Part shown: positions 15,207-24,967 of the stretch, in pieces | How the letters are laid out: every line of letters starts with the position of its first letter | Position numbering within the stretch: position 1 is the first letter of the stretch | Source of the DNA: Rhodovulum steppense | GTDB taxonomy: Bacteria > Pseudomonadota > Alphaproteobacteria > Rhodobacterales > Rhodobacteraceae | Length of the DNA: 64,000 nt | NCBI RefSeq assembly: GCF_004339675.1 | Contig: NZ_SLVM01000015.1 | Span: forward strand, 1-64,000 | Direction of reading: 5' to 3' | The notes under the pieces: model-generated | Seen by the model: the letters and a program-made list of their open reading frames with translations, nothing else | Told to the model about the DNA's origin: nothing | The model's database searches: none | Made by a program: the position numbers and the translations under genes

Positions 15207-17498
15207 CTATCTTGTCAGACCGGCGTAAAGCATCGGCAGACGCTCGGGCAGGCGCTCGACATTCTCAAGCACCAGATAGTTCCGCTGCCCGAAGATCTGC
15301 GCCACATACTGATCGGCGCGCGGATCGAGCGTCAGGCAGAACGGGATAACGCCCATCCGCGCCACCTCCTGCACCGCGGCGCGGGCGTCCTGGCGCAGAT
15401 ATTGCGGATCGCGCGCGTCGATATCGGCCGGCGCCCCGTCGGTGATGACCAGCATCAGCTTCTTGTTGGCCGCCACCCGGTTCAGATGCGCGCCCGCATG
15501 GCGGATCGCGGCACCCATGCGGGTGGACAACTGCCCCCGCATCCCCGCCAGCCGCGCCTTGGGCATCTCGCCCCAAGGCTGATCGAAATCCTTGTAGCGC
15601 TGGTAGAAGACATTGTGCCGCCCGTCCGAACAGAACCCGTGCAGCGCAAAGGCATCGCCCACCTTGTGAATGGCTTCGGCCAGCAGCACGGTCGCGGACC
15701 GGGTCAGGTCCAGCACGGTCTGATCCTGCCCCGCCACCGGATCATTGGTCGATTCCGACAGGTCCAGCAGCGTCATCACCGCAATGTCGCGGACCTTGCG
15801 CACCGAACGCATCATCACCCGCGGATCGGGCTGCTGGCCCATGCGGATATCGACCATCGCCTGCAAGGCGGCATTGATGTCGATCTCGTCGCCATCCTCC
15901 AGCTTGCGGATGCGCTGCACGCCCTGCGGCTGCATCGCGTCCAGCAGGTGGCGCATCCGCTGGGTCAGCTTGCGGTTCTCGGCCAGGATCGCGTCGATCT
16001 CGGACGGATCGCCCAGCCGCGGGCGCTTTTCCAGAACGGTCGCCCAGGCCGGGCGGTTCATCTGGATCTGATAGTCGAACTCGTCATAGAAGACCGGCGC
16101 CGCGACGGGCTCCTTGCCCTCCTTCTCGTTGAAGGAAATGCCGTCATCGTCGAACAACTCGTTCTCGGCGACCCAGATTTCCTGTGCATCCTCGCCCGCG
16201 GTCTCGACCTCGACCTCGTTCACCATCTCCATCAGCGAGACATATTTGCGAACCTGTTCCGGGGCCTGCGCAAATCCCTTGTCCCAGTCGATTTCTTCGA
16301 ATTCCCAGACATAGCGGTTGTCGTCGCGATAGGGCGCACCCTGAACGTCGCGATACGCGGAATAGGGCCGGTCGCGCAGCCGATGGGCAAGCTCCAGCCC
16401 CAGATCGCGGGACATGCTAGAATCCGACAGTTCGGCCCCGGGGATCCGCTCCCGCACCCAGAGTGCCAGCGGATCCTCGGTCGGCCAATCGGGGTCCAGC
16501 AGGGCCAGCGCGATCCGGTCGAACTGCGCGCCCATCGACCCGTCATCCGTGGGCGCGTGGAACTGCCGCCACAGATCGCGCAGGCGGGGAAAGCGCGCGA
16601 TGGCCAGCATTTCCACCCGCGCATCCTCGATCAGCCCGATACAGGCCTGTTGCAGCGCGTTCAGCCCGTCGCCCTGGATCGCGGCCGTCGTCGCAACCAC
16701 ATGAGCCGCGGCATGGGCGGCCGCGGCGCGGTACAGATCCAGCCCCGCAACCCCGTTCCAGTCGTCATAGGCATCCGGCAGGTGCAGGAACCAGTCCGCG
16801 ATGAAGGGGCGCGCCCCCTCGCGGCTTTCGAAATCGCCCGCGGTGGGGCGCATCAGGAAATCCCGTCCCCAGAGTGCGCGCAGATACATCCCGATCCGGC
16901 GGTGGATATCGACGAACAGCGTGCCCTTGCGTTCCTTTTGCAGCACGGCCTGCGATTCCGCGCTTTCAAGGCCGAAATAGCGCGTGAGTTCCTCGAAATT
17001 CGTGCGATGCGCCTGCGCGCCCCAATTCGCCCAGCGGCGCAACCCGCCAAGGGTCAGCACATCCAGCAAATCCTCCAGATGCTCCAGCATCGGGCGCAAC
17101 CCGCGCGGCGCCTGGGCAAGCAACTGGTTCAGCAATTGCAGATAGGCGCGGAACAGGTCCGGGTCCGACAACCGGCGCGAGGCGACGGGCGCGGTCGCGA
17201 TCACCCGCTCGATCACCGCGCCGGAGGTGCGCGAGGCAAAGCCCAGCAGGGTCTGGGCGAAATCGGGGATGATGTCCTCGCCCAGGTCGCGGGCGAGCGT
17301 CGGGACCACCTCGATCCAGGTGCGCACGATATGATCGCCGCGCCCCATATGGCCCAGCGCCACCGCCCCCTTCAGCCAGTTGTCCAGCCCCCGCGGCGAC
17401 AGCACCCGGATCGCGTCGGGCCAGCACTGGTCGAGGATCGCGCGCTGGGCCTCGTCCAGCTCGGCGGTCAGGTCGGCGAAATCGGCGAGCGTGGCCAT
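15207..17498 (-). CDS. cbbO: CbbO, RuBisCO activase adaptor with VWA domain
   Basis: A 763-residue CbbO. The C-terminal von Willebrand A domain (about 560-760) carries a MIDAS: TLLDLSESTNDP (DxSxS), the threonine region near QLSTRMGAAIRHAG, and VITDGAPADID. CbbO binds the CbbQ hexamer and contacts RuBisCO through this domain so that CbbQ can eject inhibitory sugar phosphates. The long N-terminal part is helical, as in the CbbO/NorD family. It starts 3 bp after the cbbQ stop and is the last gene of cbbLSQO. NorD is the close paralogue, but the RuBisCO context settles the assignment. Confidence 0.93.
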   Translation of the reverse strand: MATLADFADLTAELDEAQRAILDQCWPDAIRVLSPRGLDNWLKGAVALGHMGRGDHIVRTWIEVVPTLARDLGEDIIPDFAQTLLGFASRTSGAVIERVIATAPVASRRLSDPDLFRAYLQLLNQLLAQAPRGLRPMLEHLEDLLDVLTLGGLRRWANWGAQAHRTNFEELTRYFGLESAESQAVLQKERKGTLFVDIHRRIGMYLRALWGRDFLMRPTAGDFESREGARPFIADWFLHLPDAYDDWNGVAGLDLYRAAAAHAAAHVVATTAAIQGDGLNALQQACIGLIEDARVEMLAIARFPRLRDLWRQFHAPTDDGSMGAQFDRIALALLDPDWPTEDPLALWVRERIPGAELSDSSMSRDLGLELAHRLRDRPYSAYRDVQGAPYRDDNRYVWEFEEIDWDKGFAQAPEQVRKYVSLMEMVNEVEVETAGEDAQEIWVAENELFDDDGISFNEKEGKEPVAAPVFYDEFDYQIQMNRPAWATVLEKRPRLGDPSEIDAILAENRKLTQRMRHLLDAMQPQGVQRIRKLEDGDEIDINAALQAMVDIRMGQQPDPRVMMRSVRKVRDIAVMTLLDLSESTNDPVAGQDQTVLDLTRSATVLLAEAIHKVGDAFALHGFCSDGRHNVFYQRYKDFDQPWGEMPKARLAGMRGQLSTRMGAAIRHAGAHLNRVAANKKLMLVITDGAPADIDARDPQYLRQDARAAVQEVARMGVIPFCLTLDPRADQYVAQIFGQRNYLVLENVERLPERLPMLYAGLTR

Positions 17499-17501
17499 GG
17501 C

Positions 17502-18305
17502 CTAGAAATAGGTCGAGACGGCCGCATCCAGCGCGTCGCGCATGTCCGGGTCGTCGGTGATGGGACGGACAAGCGCCATCTGGCAGGCGGCCACCGCCGG
17601 GATGCCCTGCGCCATCAGCGACCCGGCATGGATCAGCATGCGCGTGGAAATCCCCTCGTCCAGCCCGTGCCCCTTGAGGTTGCGCGCGCGTTCCGCGATC
17701 GACACCAGCTTGTCGGCGTCCTTCGCCTCGATACCCGATTCATGGGCGACGATCTCGACCTCGACCCCGTGGGCGGGATAGTTGAAATCCAGCGCGCCGA
17801 AGCGTTGCTTGGTGGACTGTTTCAGGTCCTTCATCAGGCTCTGGTAGCCCGGGTTGTAGCTGATGACGAGGTGGAAATCCGGATGCGCGCGCAGCAATTC
17901 CCCTTTCTTCTCAAGGGGAAGGACGCGGCGGTTGTCGGTCAGCGGGTGGATCACCACGGTCGTGTCCTGGCGGGCCTCGACGATTTCGTCCAGGTAACAG
18001 ATCGCCCCGTGCCGCGCGGCAAAGGTCAGCGGTCCGTCCTGCCAGCGCGTGCCATCGGCATCCAGCAGGAACCGGCCCACGATGTCCGAGGCGGTCATGT
18101 CCTCGTTGCAGGCCACCGTGACCAGCGGCTTGCCCAGCTTCCAGGCCATGTGCTCGACAAAGCGGGTCTTGCCGCAGCCCGTGGGGCCTTTCAGCATCAC
18201 CGGCATCTTGGCGGCATAGGCCGCCTCGAACATCTCGACCTCGTTTGCGACGGGCCGGTAATAGGGTTCGGCCGTCACGCGGTACTGTTCGATCATGTCC
18301 TTCAT
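17502..18305 (-). CDS. cbbQ: CbbQ, MoxR-type AAA+ RuBisCO activase
   Basis: A 267-residue AAA+ ATPase of the MoxR/NirQ/CbbQ family. Walker A is [18 protein letters not shown] (about residues 38-55), Walker B is [15 protein letters not shown], and sensor 1 is [16 protein letters not shown]. With CbbO it remodels RuBisCO active sites blocked by tight-binding sugar phosphates. It lies 55 bp after cbbS and 3 bp before cbbO. The start follows a clear GGGAGG site; a second in-frame ATG three codons later is possible. NirQ/NorQ homologues exist, but the gene order points to CbbQ. Confidence 0.93.
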   Translation of the reverse strand: MKDMIEQYRVTAEPYYRPVANEVEMFEAAYAAKMPVMLKGPTGCGKTRFVEHMAWKLGKPLVTVACNEDMTASDIVGRFLLDADGTRWQDGPLTFAARHGAICYLDEIVEARQDTTVVIHPLTDNRRVLPLEKKGELLRAHPDFHLVISYNPGYQSLMKDLKQSTKQRFGALDFNYPAHGVEVEIVAHESGIEAKDADKLVSIAERARNLKGHGLDEGISTRMLIHAGSLMAQGIPAVAACQMALVRPITDDPDMRDALDAAVSTYF

Positions 18306-18360
18306 ACTCGCCTCCCAGGGGGATGCCCGCCGCGCAGGTCACGCGGCGGGCAAGGGTGCA

Positions 18361-18717
18361 TCAGACCGGCGTGCCGCGATAGACCACCATGTTGGCGCCC
18401 TGGCTCTGGCTGAAATTGTTGTAGCCGATCAGGCGGACATGGTTGTCCGGGTTCGCCTCGTGGCAGGCCTTCAGTTCGGCCAGGATCACGTCGACATCGG
18501 TTTCCCCGAACATCGGCAGCTTCCACATGTACCAGAAATTCGACATCGCGTATTCCGGCTCGGTGTGCTCGATGGCCGGGTTCCAGCCATGCTTCACGAT
18601 CCATTCCACCTGCTTGCGGATCTGTGCGTCATCCATCGGCGGCAGGTAGGAAAAGGTGCCCATCTTGCGGCTTGCGGGATCCGACAGCCGCGAATTGTAG
18701 TCCTGAACCTTGCTCAT
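18361..18717 (-). CDS. cbbS: RuBisCO small subunit, form I
   Basis: A 118-residue form I small subunit. Diagnostic stretches are [20 protein letters not shown] near the N-terminus, [18 protein letters not shown] in the middle and [20 protein letters not shown] near the end. Length and lack of the long C-terminal hairpin extension fit form IA rather than the form IC/ID type. It packs on the L8 core to give L8S8 RuBisCO in the cytoplasm (or a carboxysome, though no shell genes are here). It is 22 bp after cbbL, and the ribosome site GGGAGAGAGA precedes the ATG. Confidence 0.97.
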   Translation of the reverse strand: MSKVQDYNSRLSDPASRKMGTFSYLPPMDDAQIRKQVEWIVKHGWNPAIEHTEPEYAMSNFWYMWKLPMFGETDVDVILAELKACHEANPDNHVRLIGYNNFSQSQGANMVVYRGTPV

Positions 18718-18739
18718 TTCTCTCTCTCCCTTCGGGCGA

Positions 18740-20161
18740 TCAGCGGTGCTGGGTGTCCAGCTTGTCCACGGTGTCGAACTCGAACTTGATCTCTTTCCAA
18801 GTCTCCATGGCGATCTTCAGTTCGGGGCTGTGCTGGGCGGCGGCGATCAGGATGTCCTTGCCTTCCTTCTCGATCTCGCGGCCCTCGTTGCGGGCCTGCA
18901 CGCAGGCTTCCAGCGCCACGCGGTTGGCCGCGGCCCCGGCCGCGTTGCCCCAGGGATGGCCCAGCGTGCCGCCGCCGAATTGCAGCACCGAGTCGTTGCC
19001 GAAGATCGAGACCAGCGCCGGCATGTGCCAGACATGGATCCCGCCCGAGGCCACCGGGAACAGCCCCGGCATCCCGCCCCAGTCCTGATCGAAGAAGATG
19101 CCGCGCGAACGGTCTTCCTTGATGTAGCGGTCGCGCATCAGGTCGATCCAGCCCAGCGTCGCCTCGCGGTCGCCTTCCAGCTTGCCGACGACGGTGCCCG
19201 AATGCAGGTGGTCGCCACCCAGCAGGCGCAGCAGCTTGGTCAGCACGCGAAAGTTGATCCCGTGGTTCGGGTTGCGGTCCATCACCGCATGCATGGCGCG
19301 GTGGACATGCAGCAGCAGCCCGTTGTCCCGGCACCATTTCGACAGCGAGTTATGCGCGGCCCAGCCCAGCGTCAGGTAGTCCGACATGATGATCGGCGTG
19401 CCGATCTCCTTGGCGTATTCGGCGCGCTTGTAGACCTCTTCCATGGTCGGCGCGGTCACGTTCATGTAGTGACCCTTGCGCTCGCCGGTCTCGATCTCGG
19501 CCTTCTCGATGGCTTCCTGGCAGAAATCGAAGCGGTCGCGCCAGCGCATGAAGGGCTGGCTGTTGACGTTCTCGTCATCCTTGGTGAAGTCCAGACCGCC
19601 GCGCAGGCATTCATAGACGGCCCGGCCGTAATTCTTGGCCGACAGGCCCAGTTTCGGCTTGATCGTGCAGCCCAGCATCGGGCGGCCATACTTGTCCAGC
19701 TTGTCGCGCTCGACCTGGATGCCGTGGGGCGGGCCGAAGCAGGTCATCACGAACCACAGCGGGAAGCGCACGTCCTCCAGGCGCAGCGAGCGCACCGCCT
19801 TGAAGCCGAACACGTTGCCCACGATCGAGGTGAAGACGTTGACGACCGAGCCTTCCTCGAACAGGTCCATCGGATAGGCGATGAAGGCATAGAAGGCGTC
19901 ATCGCTGCCGGGCACGTCCTCGATCGCGTAGGCGCGGCCCTTGTAATAGTCCAGATCGGTCAGAAGGTCGGTCCAGACAGTGGTCCATGTGCCGGTCGAG
20001 CTTTCGGCCGCGACCGCCGCGGCGGCTTCCTCGCGGTCCACGCCGGGCTGCGGGATCACCTTGAACACGGCCAGAACGTCGCTGTCCTTCACTTTGTAAT
20101 CGGGTTCCCAATAGGTGGACCGGTATTCCTTCACACCGGCATCGTATTTCTTGGCAGACAT
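18740..20161 (-). CDS. cbbL: RuBisCO large subunit, form IA
   Basis: A 473-residue form I large subunit. It fixes CO2 onto ribulose-1,5-bisphosphate. Catalytic signatures are intact: [20 protein letters not shown] (Lys175 region), [17 protein letters not shown] with the carbamylated lysine and metal-binding Asp/Glu, [12 protein letters not shown], loop 6 [12 protein letters not shown], and [17 protein letters not shown]. Length and the neighbouring cbbS-cbbQ-cbbO order mark the green-type form IA. It is the first gene of the operon, transcribed divergently from cbbR with a 125-bp space holding the operator. No other Calvin-cycle genes are in the window. Confidence 0.98.
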   Translation of the reverse strand: MSAKKYDAGVKEYRSTYWEPDYKVKDSDVLAVFKVIPQPGVDREEAAAAVAAESSTGTWTTVWTDLLTDLDYYKGRAYAIEDVPGSDDAFYAFIAYPMDLFEEGSVVNVFTSIVGNVFGFKAVRSLRLEDVRFPLWFVMTCFGPPHGIQVERDKLDKYGRPMLGCTIKPKLGLSAKNYGRAVYECLRGGLDFTKDDENVNSQPFMRWRDRFDFCQEAIEKAEIETGERKGHYMNVTAPTMEEVYKRAEYAKEIGTPIIMSDYLTLGWAAHNSLSKWCRDNGLLLHVHRAMHAVMDRNPNHGINFRVLTKLLRLLGGDHLHSGTVVGKLEGDREATLGWIDLMRDRYIKEDRSRGIFFDQDWGGMPGLFPVASGGIHVWHMPALVSIFGNDSVLQFGGGTLGHPWGNAAGAAANRVALEACVQARNEGREIEKEGKDILIAAAQHSPELKIAMETWKEIKFEFDTVDKLDTQHR

Positions 20162-20243
20162 GGTGCCTCCTCCGCGAATGATCCGTCTCCCCCGATCCGA
20201 GTCGGGTCCGGGGCACTATGGCGGCTTGTGTGACTATGTAAAA

Positions 20244-20262
20244 ATGAATAGTTGTTATTCAT
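20244..20262. promoter_or_regulatory. CbbR operator candidate
   Basis: ATGAATA at 20244-20250 and TATTCAT at 20256-20262 form a perfect 7-bp inverted repeat around GTTGT, in an AT-rich patch of an otherwise GC-rich region between cbbL and cbbR. LysR-type regulators bind such T-N11-A palindromes in the shared intergenic space. It sits 25 bp before the cbbR ATG and about 80 bp before cbbL. It probably controls both genes. Confidence 0.6.
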
Positions 20263-20286
20263 GGAATAGACGAAAGCTTATGATCT

Positions 20287-21231
20287 ATGCCCGTCACCAT
20301 CCGCCAGTTCCGCGTCTTCCAGGCCGTCGCCCGGCATGAAAGCTATACCCGCGCCGCGGAGGAGCTGAACCTGACCCAGCCCGCCGTCTTCGCCCAGGTC
20401 CGCCAGCTCGAGGACCGGCTGGGCATGGTATTGCTCGACCGGGTGGGCAAGCGGATGTTCCTGACCGATGCGGGCCGCGTCGTGCTGGAAGGCGCGCGCG
20501 AGACGCTCGAAGGGATGGAGCGGATGAAGATGCGGCTGGCCGACATGCGCGGGCTGCGCGAGGGGCGGCTGCGCCTCGCCATCGTGTCCACCGCGCAATA
20601 TTTCATGCCCCGGCTGCTGGGCGATTTCTGCACCCGCAATCCCGGCATCGAGGTCGCGCTGACCGTCACCAACCGCCAGGCCATGCTGGAACGGCTCGCC
20701 GCCAGCGAGGACGATCTCTGCGTTCTGGGCTCCGTGCCCGACGGGCTGGACGTGATCGCCACCGCGATTGCCGACAACCCCATCGTCGCGGTCGCCCGCT
20801 ACGATCACCCGCTGGTCGCCGAGCGCAACATCGCCCCCGAACGGGTGGCGCTGGAAACCTTCATCCTGCGCGAACCGGGCTCGGGCACAAGGCTTGCCGC
20901 CGAACGCTTCTTCCGCGCGCGCGGGCTGATGCTGCCGATGCGGATGGAACTGGGCAGCAACGAGGCGATCAAGCAGGCGGTGATCGGCGGGCTGGGGCTT
21001 GCCATGCTGTCGCGCGACACCCTCGCGCTGGAGGGGCAGACCGGCGTGCTCAAGGTGCTGGACCTTGCCGGTTTCCCGCTGATGCGGCAATGGCAGGTCG
21101 CCTATCCGCGCGGCAAGCATCTCTCGGTCGCGGCCGAGGCGTTCATGGATCACCTCGTCGCCAATGCCCGCGCCGCGGTCGAGGCCGGCCCCGAACTGCC
21201 CCCCGCGCTGCCGGCGGTGGCGACCGCCTGA
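20287..21231 (+). CDS. cbbR: CbbR, LysR-type regulator of the RuBisCO operon
   Basis: A 314-residue LysR-family activator. The N-terminal helix-turn-helix is QFRVFQAVARHESYTRAAEE and LNLTQPAVFAQVRQLEDRLG, and the C-terminal substrate-binding domain begins LRLAIVSTAQYFMPRLLGDF, the stretch typical of CbbR. It responds to Calvin-cycle metabolites and activates cbb transcription. It is divergent from cbbL, and the AT-rich palindrome at 20244-20262 is the likely operator. The C-terminal ~15 residues are Ala/Pro-rich. The ATG at 20287 matches the family start MPVTIRQFRVFQAV. Confidence 0.92.
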   Translation: MPVTIRQFRVFQAVARHESYTRAAEELNLTQPAVFAQVRQLEDRLGMVLLDRVGKRMFLTDAGRVVLEGARETLEGMERMKMRLADMRGLREGRLRLAIVSTAQYFMPRLLGDFCTRNPGIEVALTVTNRQAMLERLAASEDDLCVLGSVPDGLDVIATAIADNPIVAVARYDHPLVAERNIAPERVALETFILREPGSGTRLAAERFFRARGLMLPMRMELGSNEAIKQAVIGGLGLAMLSRDTLALEGQTGVLKVLDLAGFPLMRQWQVAYPRGKHLSVAAEAFMDHLVANARAAVEAGPELPPALPAVATA

Positions 21232-21316
21232 CCCCCGCGCGCCCAGCCCCTTTCCCCGCCCCGGCCTTTGGGCTAGAGACAGGCCCAACCGGCGACCCTG
21301 GACAGGCCCCAAAGCG

Positions 21317-23716
21317 ATGAAATTCACCCTCTCCTGGCTCAAGGACCACCTCGAGACCGAGGCGACCCTCGACGACATCCTCCACGCGCTGACCGATCTC
21401 GGCCTCGAGGTCGAAGGGGTCGAGAACCCGGCCGTGAAGCTCGAGGAATTCACCATCGGCAAGGTGCTCCGGGCCGAAAAGCACCCCGATGCCGACCGCC
21501 TGCGCGTCTGCCAGGTCGCGACCGGGCAGGGCGAGACCCAGATCGTCTGCGGCGCCCCCAATGCCCGCGAGGGCATCACCGTCGTCGTGGCCCATCCCGG
21601 CACCTACATTCCCGGCATCGACACGATCATCCAGGTCGGCAGGATCCGCGGCGTCGAAAGCCACGGCATGATGTGTTCCGAACGCGAGATGGAACTTTCC
21701 GAGGAACATGACGGCATCATCGAACTGCCCTCGGGCGAGGTCGGCCAGAAATTCACCGACTGGCTGGCGGCAAACGACCCCGCCCGCGTCGATCCGGTGA
21801 TCGAGATCGCCATCACCCCCAACCGCCCCGACGCGCTGGGCGTCCACGGCATCGCCCGCGACCTTGCCGCCCGCGGCATCGGGCGGCTGAAACCGCTCGC
21901 CGTCGACCCCGTCCCGGGCACCCTCCCCTGCCCGATCCCCGTCACCATCGACCCCGCGCTTCGCGACAAGGGCTGCCCGCATTTCACCGGCCGCCTGATC
22001 CGCGGCGTGACGAACGGCCCCAGCCCGCAATGGCTTCAGGACCGGCTCAAGGCGATCGGCCTGCGCCCGATCTCGGCGCTGGTCGATATCACGAACTTCT
22101 TCACCTATGACCAGAACCGCCCGCTGCATGTCTTCGACGCCGATATCGTCAGGGGCGGGTTGCGCATCCACCCGGCCGCGGGCGGCGAGACGCTGACCGC
22201 GCTGGACGACAAGGACTACACCTTCGCCCCCGGCATGATGGTCATTTCCGACGAGGCCGGCCCCGAAAGCATCGCCGGCGTGATGGGCGGCACGCATAGT
22301 GGCGTGACCGAGGCCACGGTGAACGTCTTCCTCGAAAGCGCCTGGTGGGATCCGATCACCATCGCCGCGACCGGCCGCGCGCTGCGCATCAATTCGGACG
22401 CCCGCTACCGTTTCGAACGCGGCGTGGACCCGGCCCATACCCTGCCCGGGCTCGAGGCCGCCACCCGGATGATCCTTGAGCTTTGCGGCGGCGAGCCGTC
22501 CGAGGTGATGGCCGATGGCGCCGCCCCCGACACCGCCCGCGCCTACCGGCTGGACACCGACCGCGTGGCCCGCCTCGTCGGCATGGACATCCCGGCCGAG
22601 GACCAGCGCGCCACGCTGACCGCGCTGGGCTTCCGGCTTGCGGGCGACATGGCCCATGTTCCCTCCTGGCGGCCCGACGTGCTGGGCGAGGCCGATCTGG
22701 TCGAGGAAGTCGCCCGCGTCGCCTCGCTGACGAAACTGGTGGGCAAGCCGCTGCCGCGCAGCCATCTCGGCGTGCCCAGCGGCATCCTGACGCCGCTGCA
22801 GAAACGCGAAGCCGCCGCCCGGCGCAGCTGTGCCGCGCTCGGCTACAACGAATGCGTCACCTATTCCTTCATCGACAAGGCCTCGGCCGCGCTGTTCGGC
22901 GGCGGCGATGACGCCACCGCGCTGGAGAACCCGATCTCCAGCGAGATGAGCCACATGCGCCCCGCGCTGCTGCCCGGCCTGTTGCAGGCCGCCGCCCGCA
23001 ACCAGGCCCGCGGCTTCGCCGATCTGGCGCTGTTCGAGATCGGCCCCGCATTTCACGGCGCCGAACCGGGCGAGCAGCACCTGCTGGCGACCGGCCTGCT
23101 GGTCGGCCAGGCCGGACCGCGCGACCCCCATGGCTCGCGCCGCCCGGTCGACATCTACGACGCCAAGGCCGATTGCGAGGCCGTGCTGGCCGCCATCGGC
23201 GCGCCCGCCCGCGCGCAGATCCTGCGCGGCGCCCCGGGCTGGTGGCACCCGGGACGGCATGGCATGATCTGCCTCGGCCCGAAGAAGGTGCTGGCCGTCT
23301 ATGGCGAGCTGCACCCCAAGGTCCTGCGCGCGATGGACGTCAAGGGCCCGGCCATGGCCTTCGCGATCTGGCTTGAGGAACCGCCCTTCCCGCGCAAGAC
23401 GGGCGCCACGCGCGACGCGCTGGGCGTGTCCGACTTCCAGGCGGTGGAACGCGATTTCGCCTTCGTGCTGGATGCCCGGGTCGAGGCGCTGAACGTGGTC
23501 AACGCCGCCGCGGGCGCCGACAAGGCCCTGATCGAGGAGGTCCGCGTCTTCGACGAATTCATCGGCGGCAGCCTCGGCGCGGGCAGGAAATCGCTCGCCA
23601 TCACCGTGCGGCTGCAACCGGTGGACCGCACGCTGACCGAGGACGAGATCGAGGCGGTCAGCCGCAGGATCGTCGAGAAGGTCGAAAAGGCGACCGGCGG
23701 CACGCTGCGGGGCTAG
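21317..23716 (+). CDS. pheT: phenylalanine-tRNA ligase beta subunit
   Basis: A 799-residue PheT. The order is: N-terminal B1 (MKFTLSWLKDHLETEATLDD), EMAP/OB-fold tRNA-binding domain (KVLRAEKHPDADRLRVCQVA), B3/B4 editing domain (ALVDITNFFTYDQNRPLHVF), B5 domain, catalytic-like core, and a C-terminal FDX-ACB anticodon-binding domain (VFDEFIGGSLGAGRKSLA). With PheS it makes Phe-tRNA. The upstream frame runs back into the end of cbbR, but the family start is the ATG at 21317. The usual partner pheS is not upstream; cbbR is. A GST and mscL follow further along. Confidence 0.95.
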   Translation: MKFTLSWLKDHLETEATLDDILHALTDLGLEVEGVENPAVKLEEFTIGKVLRAEKHPDADRLRVCQVATGQGETQIVCGAPNAREGITVVVAHPGTYIPGIDTIIQVGRIRGVESHGMMCSEREMELSEEHDGIIELPSGEVGQKFTDWLAANDPARVDPVIEIAITPNRPDALGVHGIARDLAARGIGRLKPLAVDPVPGTLPCPIPVTIDPALRDKGCPHFTGRLIRGVTNGPSPQWLQDRLKAIGLRPISALVDITNFFTYDQNRPLHVFDADIVRGGLRIHPAAGGETLTALDDKDYTFAPGMMVISDEAGPESIAGVMGGTHSGVTEATVNVFLESAWWDPITIAATGRALRINSDARYRFERGVDPAHTLPGLEAATRMILELCGGEPSEVMADGAAPDTARAYRLDTDRVARLVGMDIPAEDQRATLTALGFRLAGDMAHVPSWRPDVLGEADLVEEVARVASLTKLVGKPLPRSHLGVPSGILTPLQKREAAARRSCAALGYNECVTYSFIDKASAALFGGGDDATALENPISSEMSHMRPALLPGLLQAAARNQARGFADLALFEIGPAFHGAEPGEQHLLATGLLVGQAGPRDPHGSRRPVDIYDAKADCEAVLAAIGAPARAQILRGAPGWWHPGRHGMICLGPKKVLAVYGELHPKVLRAMDVKGPAMAFAIWLEEPPFPRKTGATRDALGVSDFQAVERDFAFVLDARVEALNVVNAAAGADKALIEEVRVFDEFIGGSLGAGRKSLAITVRLQPVDRTLTEDEIEAVSRRIVEKVEKATGGTLRG

Positions 23717-23742
23717 ACCGACAGGGCAGGGGGACACGCGCG

Positions 23743-24396
23743 ATGTTCGAGAACCGCACCGAGGCCGGGCACCGCCTGGCCGAGAAACTCGCCGAGGCGG
23801 CGCCCGAAAACCCGCTGGTGCTGGCCCTGCCGCGCGGTGGGGTGCCGGTGGCGCTGCCGATCGCCCGGGCGCTGGGCGCGCCGCTGGACCTGGCCTTCGT
23901 GCGCAAGATCGGCATGCCGGGCAATCCCGAACTGGCCGCGGGCGCGGTCGTGGACGGCAATGCCCGCGAGGTGGTGTTCAACAGCGACGTTCTGGCCATG
24001 ACCGGCCTCACCCCCGCCGATTTCGCCCCCGAGGTCGAGCGCAAGCTGGCCGAGATCGCCGCCCGCCGCGCGCTCTATCTGGGCGACCGCCCGCCGCAGA
24101 AGATCGCGGGCCGCACGGCGATCGTGGTCGATGACGGCATCGCCACCGGCGCGACCATGCGCGCCGTGCTGCAGGCGCTGCGCAAGCGCGGCCCGATCGA
24201 GACCTGGCTTGCCGTGCCCGTCGGCCCGCAGGAAACGATCTGGCAGATGCGCGGCATGACCGACCGGCTGTTCTTCCTCGAGGCGCCGCGCGACTTCCGC
24301 GCCGTCGGTTTCCATTACAGGCAGTTCGACCAGGTCGAGGATGACGAGGTCGTGCAGATGCTGCGCGCCGCCTGGGCGGCTGAGGACCAGCGATAG
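23743..24396 (+). CDS. phosphoribosyltransferase family protein
   Basis: A 217-residue type I phosphoribosyltransferase-fold protein. The PRPP-binding loop is TAIVVDDGIATGATM (about 124-138), and VLALPRGGVPVALPIARALG near the N-terminus is the first loop. LAFVRKIGMPGNPELAAGAV is typical of the 'predicted phosphoribosyltransferase' family found beside erythromycin-esterase or hydrolase domains, here stand-alone. Substrate unknown. It starts 26 bp after pheT and its stop is 10 bp before the YtoQ gene, so the three may be co-transcribed. Confidence 0.8.
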   Translation: MFENRTEAGHRLAEKLAEAAPENPLVLALPRGGVPVALPIARALGAPLDLAFVRKIGMPGNPELAAGAVVDGNAREVVFNSDVLAMTGLTPADFAPEVERKLAEIAARRALYLGDRPPQKIAGRTAIVVDDGIATGATMRAVLQALRKRGPIETWLAVPVGPQETIWQMRGMTDRLFFLEAPRDFRAVGFHYRQFDQVEDDEVVQMLRAAWAAEDQR

Positions 24397-24406
24397 GAGG
24401 GCAGGG

Positions 24407-24856
24407 ATGACGTTGAGGGTGTATCTTTCGGGCGAAATCCACACCGACTGGCGCGAGCGGATCGTCGCGGGCGCAACGGGTCTGGACGTGGTCTTCGACG
24501 CCCCGGTGACCGATCACGCCGCCAGCGACGATTGCGGCGTGGCGATCCTGGGGCCGGAGGACAAGAAGGTCTGGCACGACCACAAGGGCGCCAGGCTCAA
24601 CGCGATCCGCACCCGCAAGGGGATCGCGGATGCCGATATCGTGGTGGTCCGCTTCGGCGAGCAATACAGGCAGTGGAACGCGGCCTTCGATGCGGGCTTT
24701 GCCGCGGCGCTCGGCAAGTCGCTGATCGTGCTGCACGGCCCCGAACACGCCCACGCGCTCAAGGAGGTGGACGCCGCCGCCCTGGCAGTGGCCGAGCATC
24801 CCGAACAGGTCGTGCAGATCCTGCGCTACGTCCTGACCGGCATCTTGCCGGGCTGA
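24407..24856 (+). CDS. YtoQ family protein
   Basis: A 149-residue protein of the YtoQ family, beginning [19 protein letters not shown] and carrying [20 protein letters not shown] and [20 protein letters not shown]. The fold is related to nucleoside 2-deoxyribosyltransferases, whose active-site region the FGEQYRQWN segment resembles, but no activity is established to my knowledge. The start is the ATG at 24407 after AGGAGGGCAGGG; the longer open frame lies inside the previous gene. Cytoplasmic. Confidence 0.8.
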   Translation: MTLRVYLSGEIHTDWRERIVAGATGLDVVFDAPVTDHAASDDCGVAILGPEDKKVWHDHKGARLNAIRTRKGIADADIVVVRFGEQYRQWNAAFDAGFAAALGKSLIVLHGPEHAHALKEVDAAALAVAEHPEQVVQILRYVLTGILPG

Positions 24857-24900
24857 GGTCGGGGCAGGGGCGCGCTGCCCCCCGTCCTTGCGGACTCCCC

Positions 24901-24967
24901 CCGGGATATTTCCGGCCAGAAGAAGGAGAACAGGTCCTTCGGTCTTCTTCTTGGCGAAAATACCCGG
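24901..24967. terminator. imperfect palindrome between convergent genes
   Basis: CCGGGATATTTCCGGCCAGA and AGAAG (24901-24925) pair imperfectly with CTTCTTCTTGGCGAAAATAC plus CCGG (24944-24967). It lies between the convergent YtoQ and GST genes and is flanked on both sides by a GGTCGGGGCAGG direct repeat. I think such palindromes recur between Rhodobacterales genes as bidirectional terminators, but I could not check this. Confidence 0.45.

Noticed and set aside
15402-20233. Very long plus-strand frames opposite cbbO, cbbQ and cbbL
   Set aside because: Antisense shadows in high-GC DNA; the minus frames encode unmistakable RuBisCO and CbbQ/O proteins.
21143-23737. 864-residue minus-strand frame opposite pheT
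   Set aside because: Shadow of pheT; no domain character.
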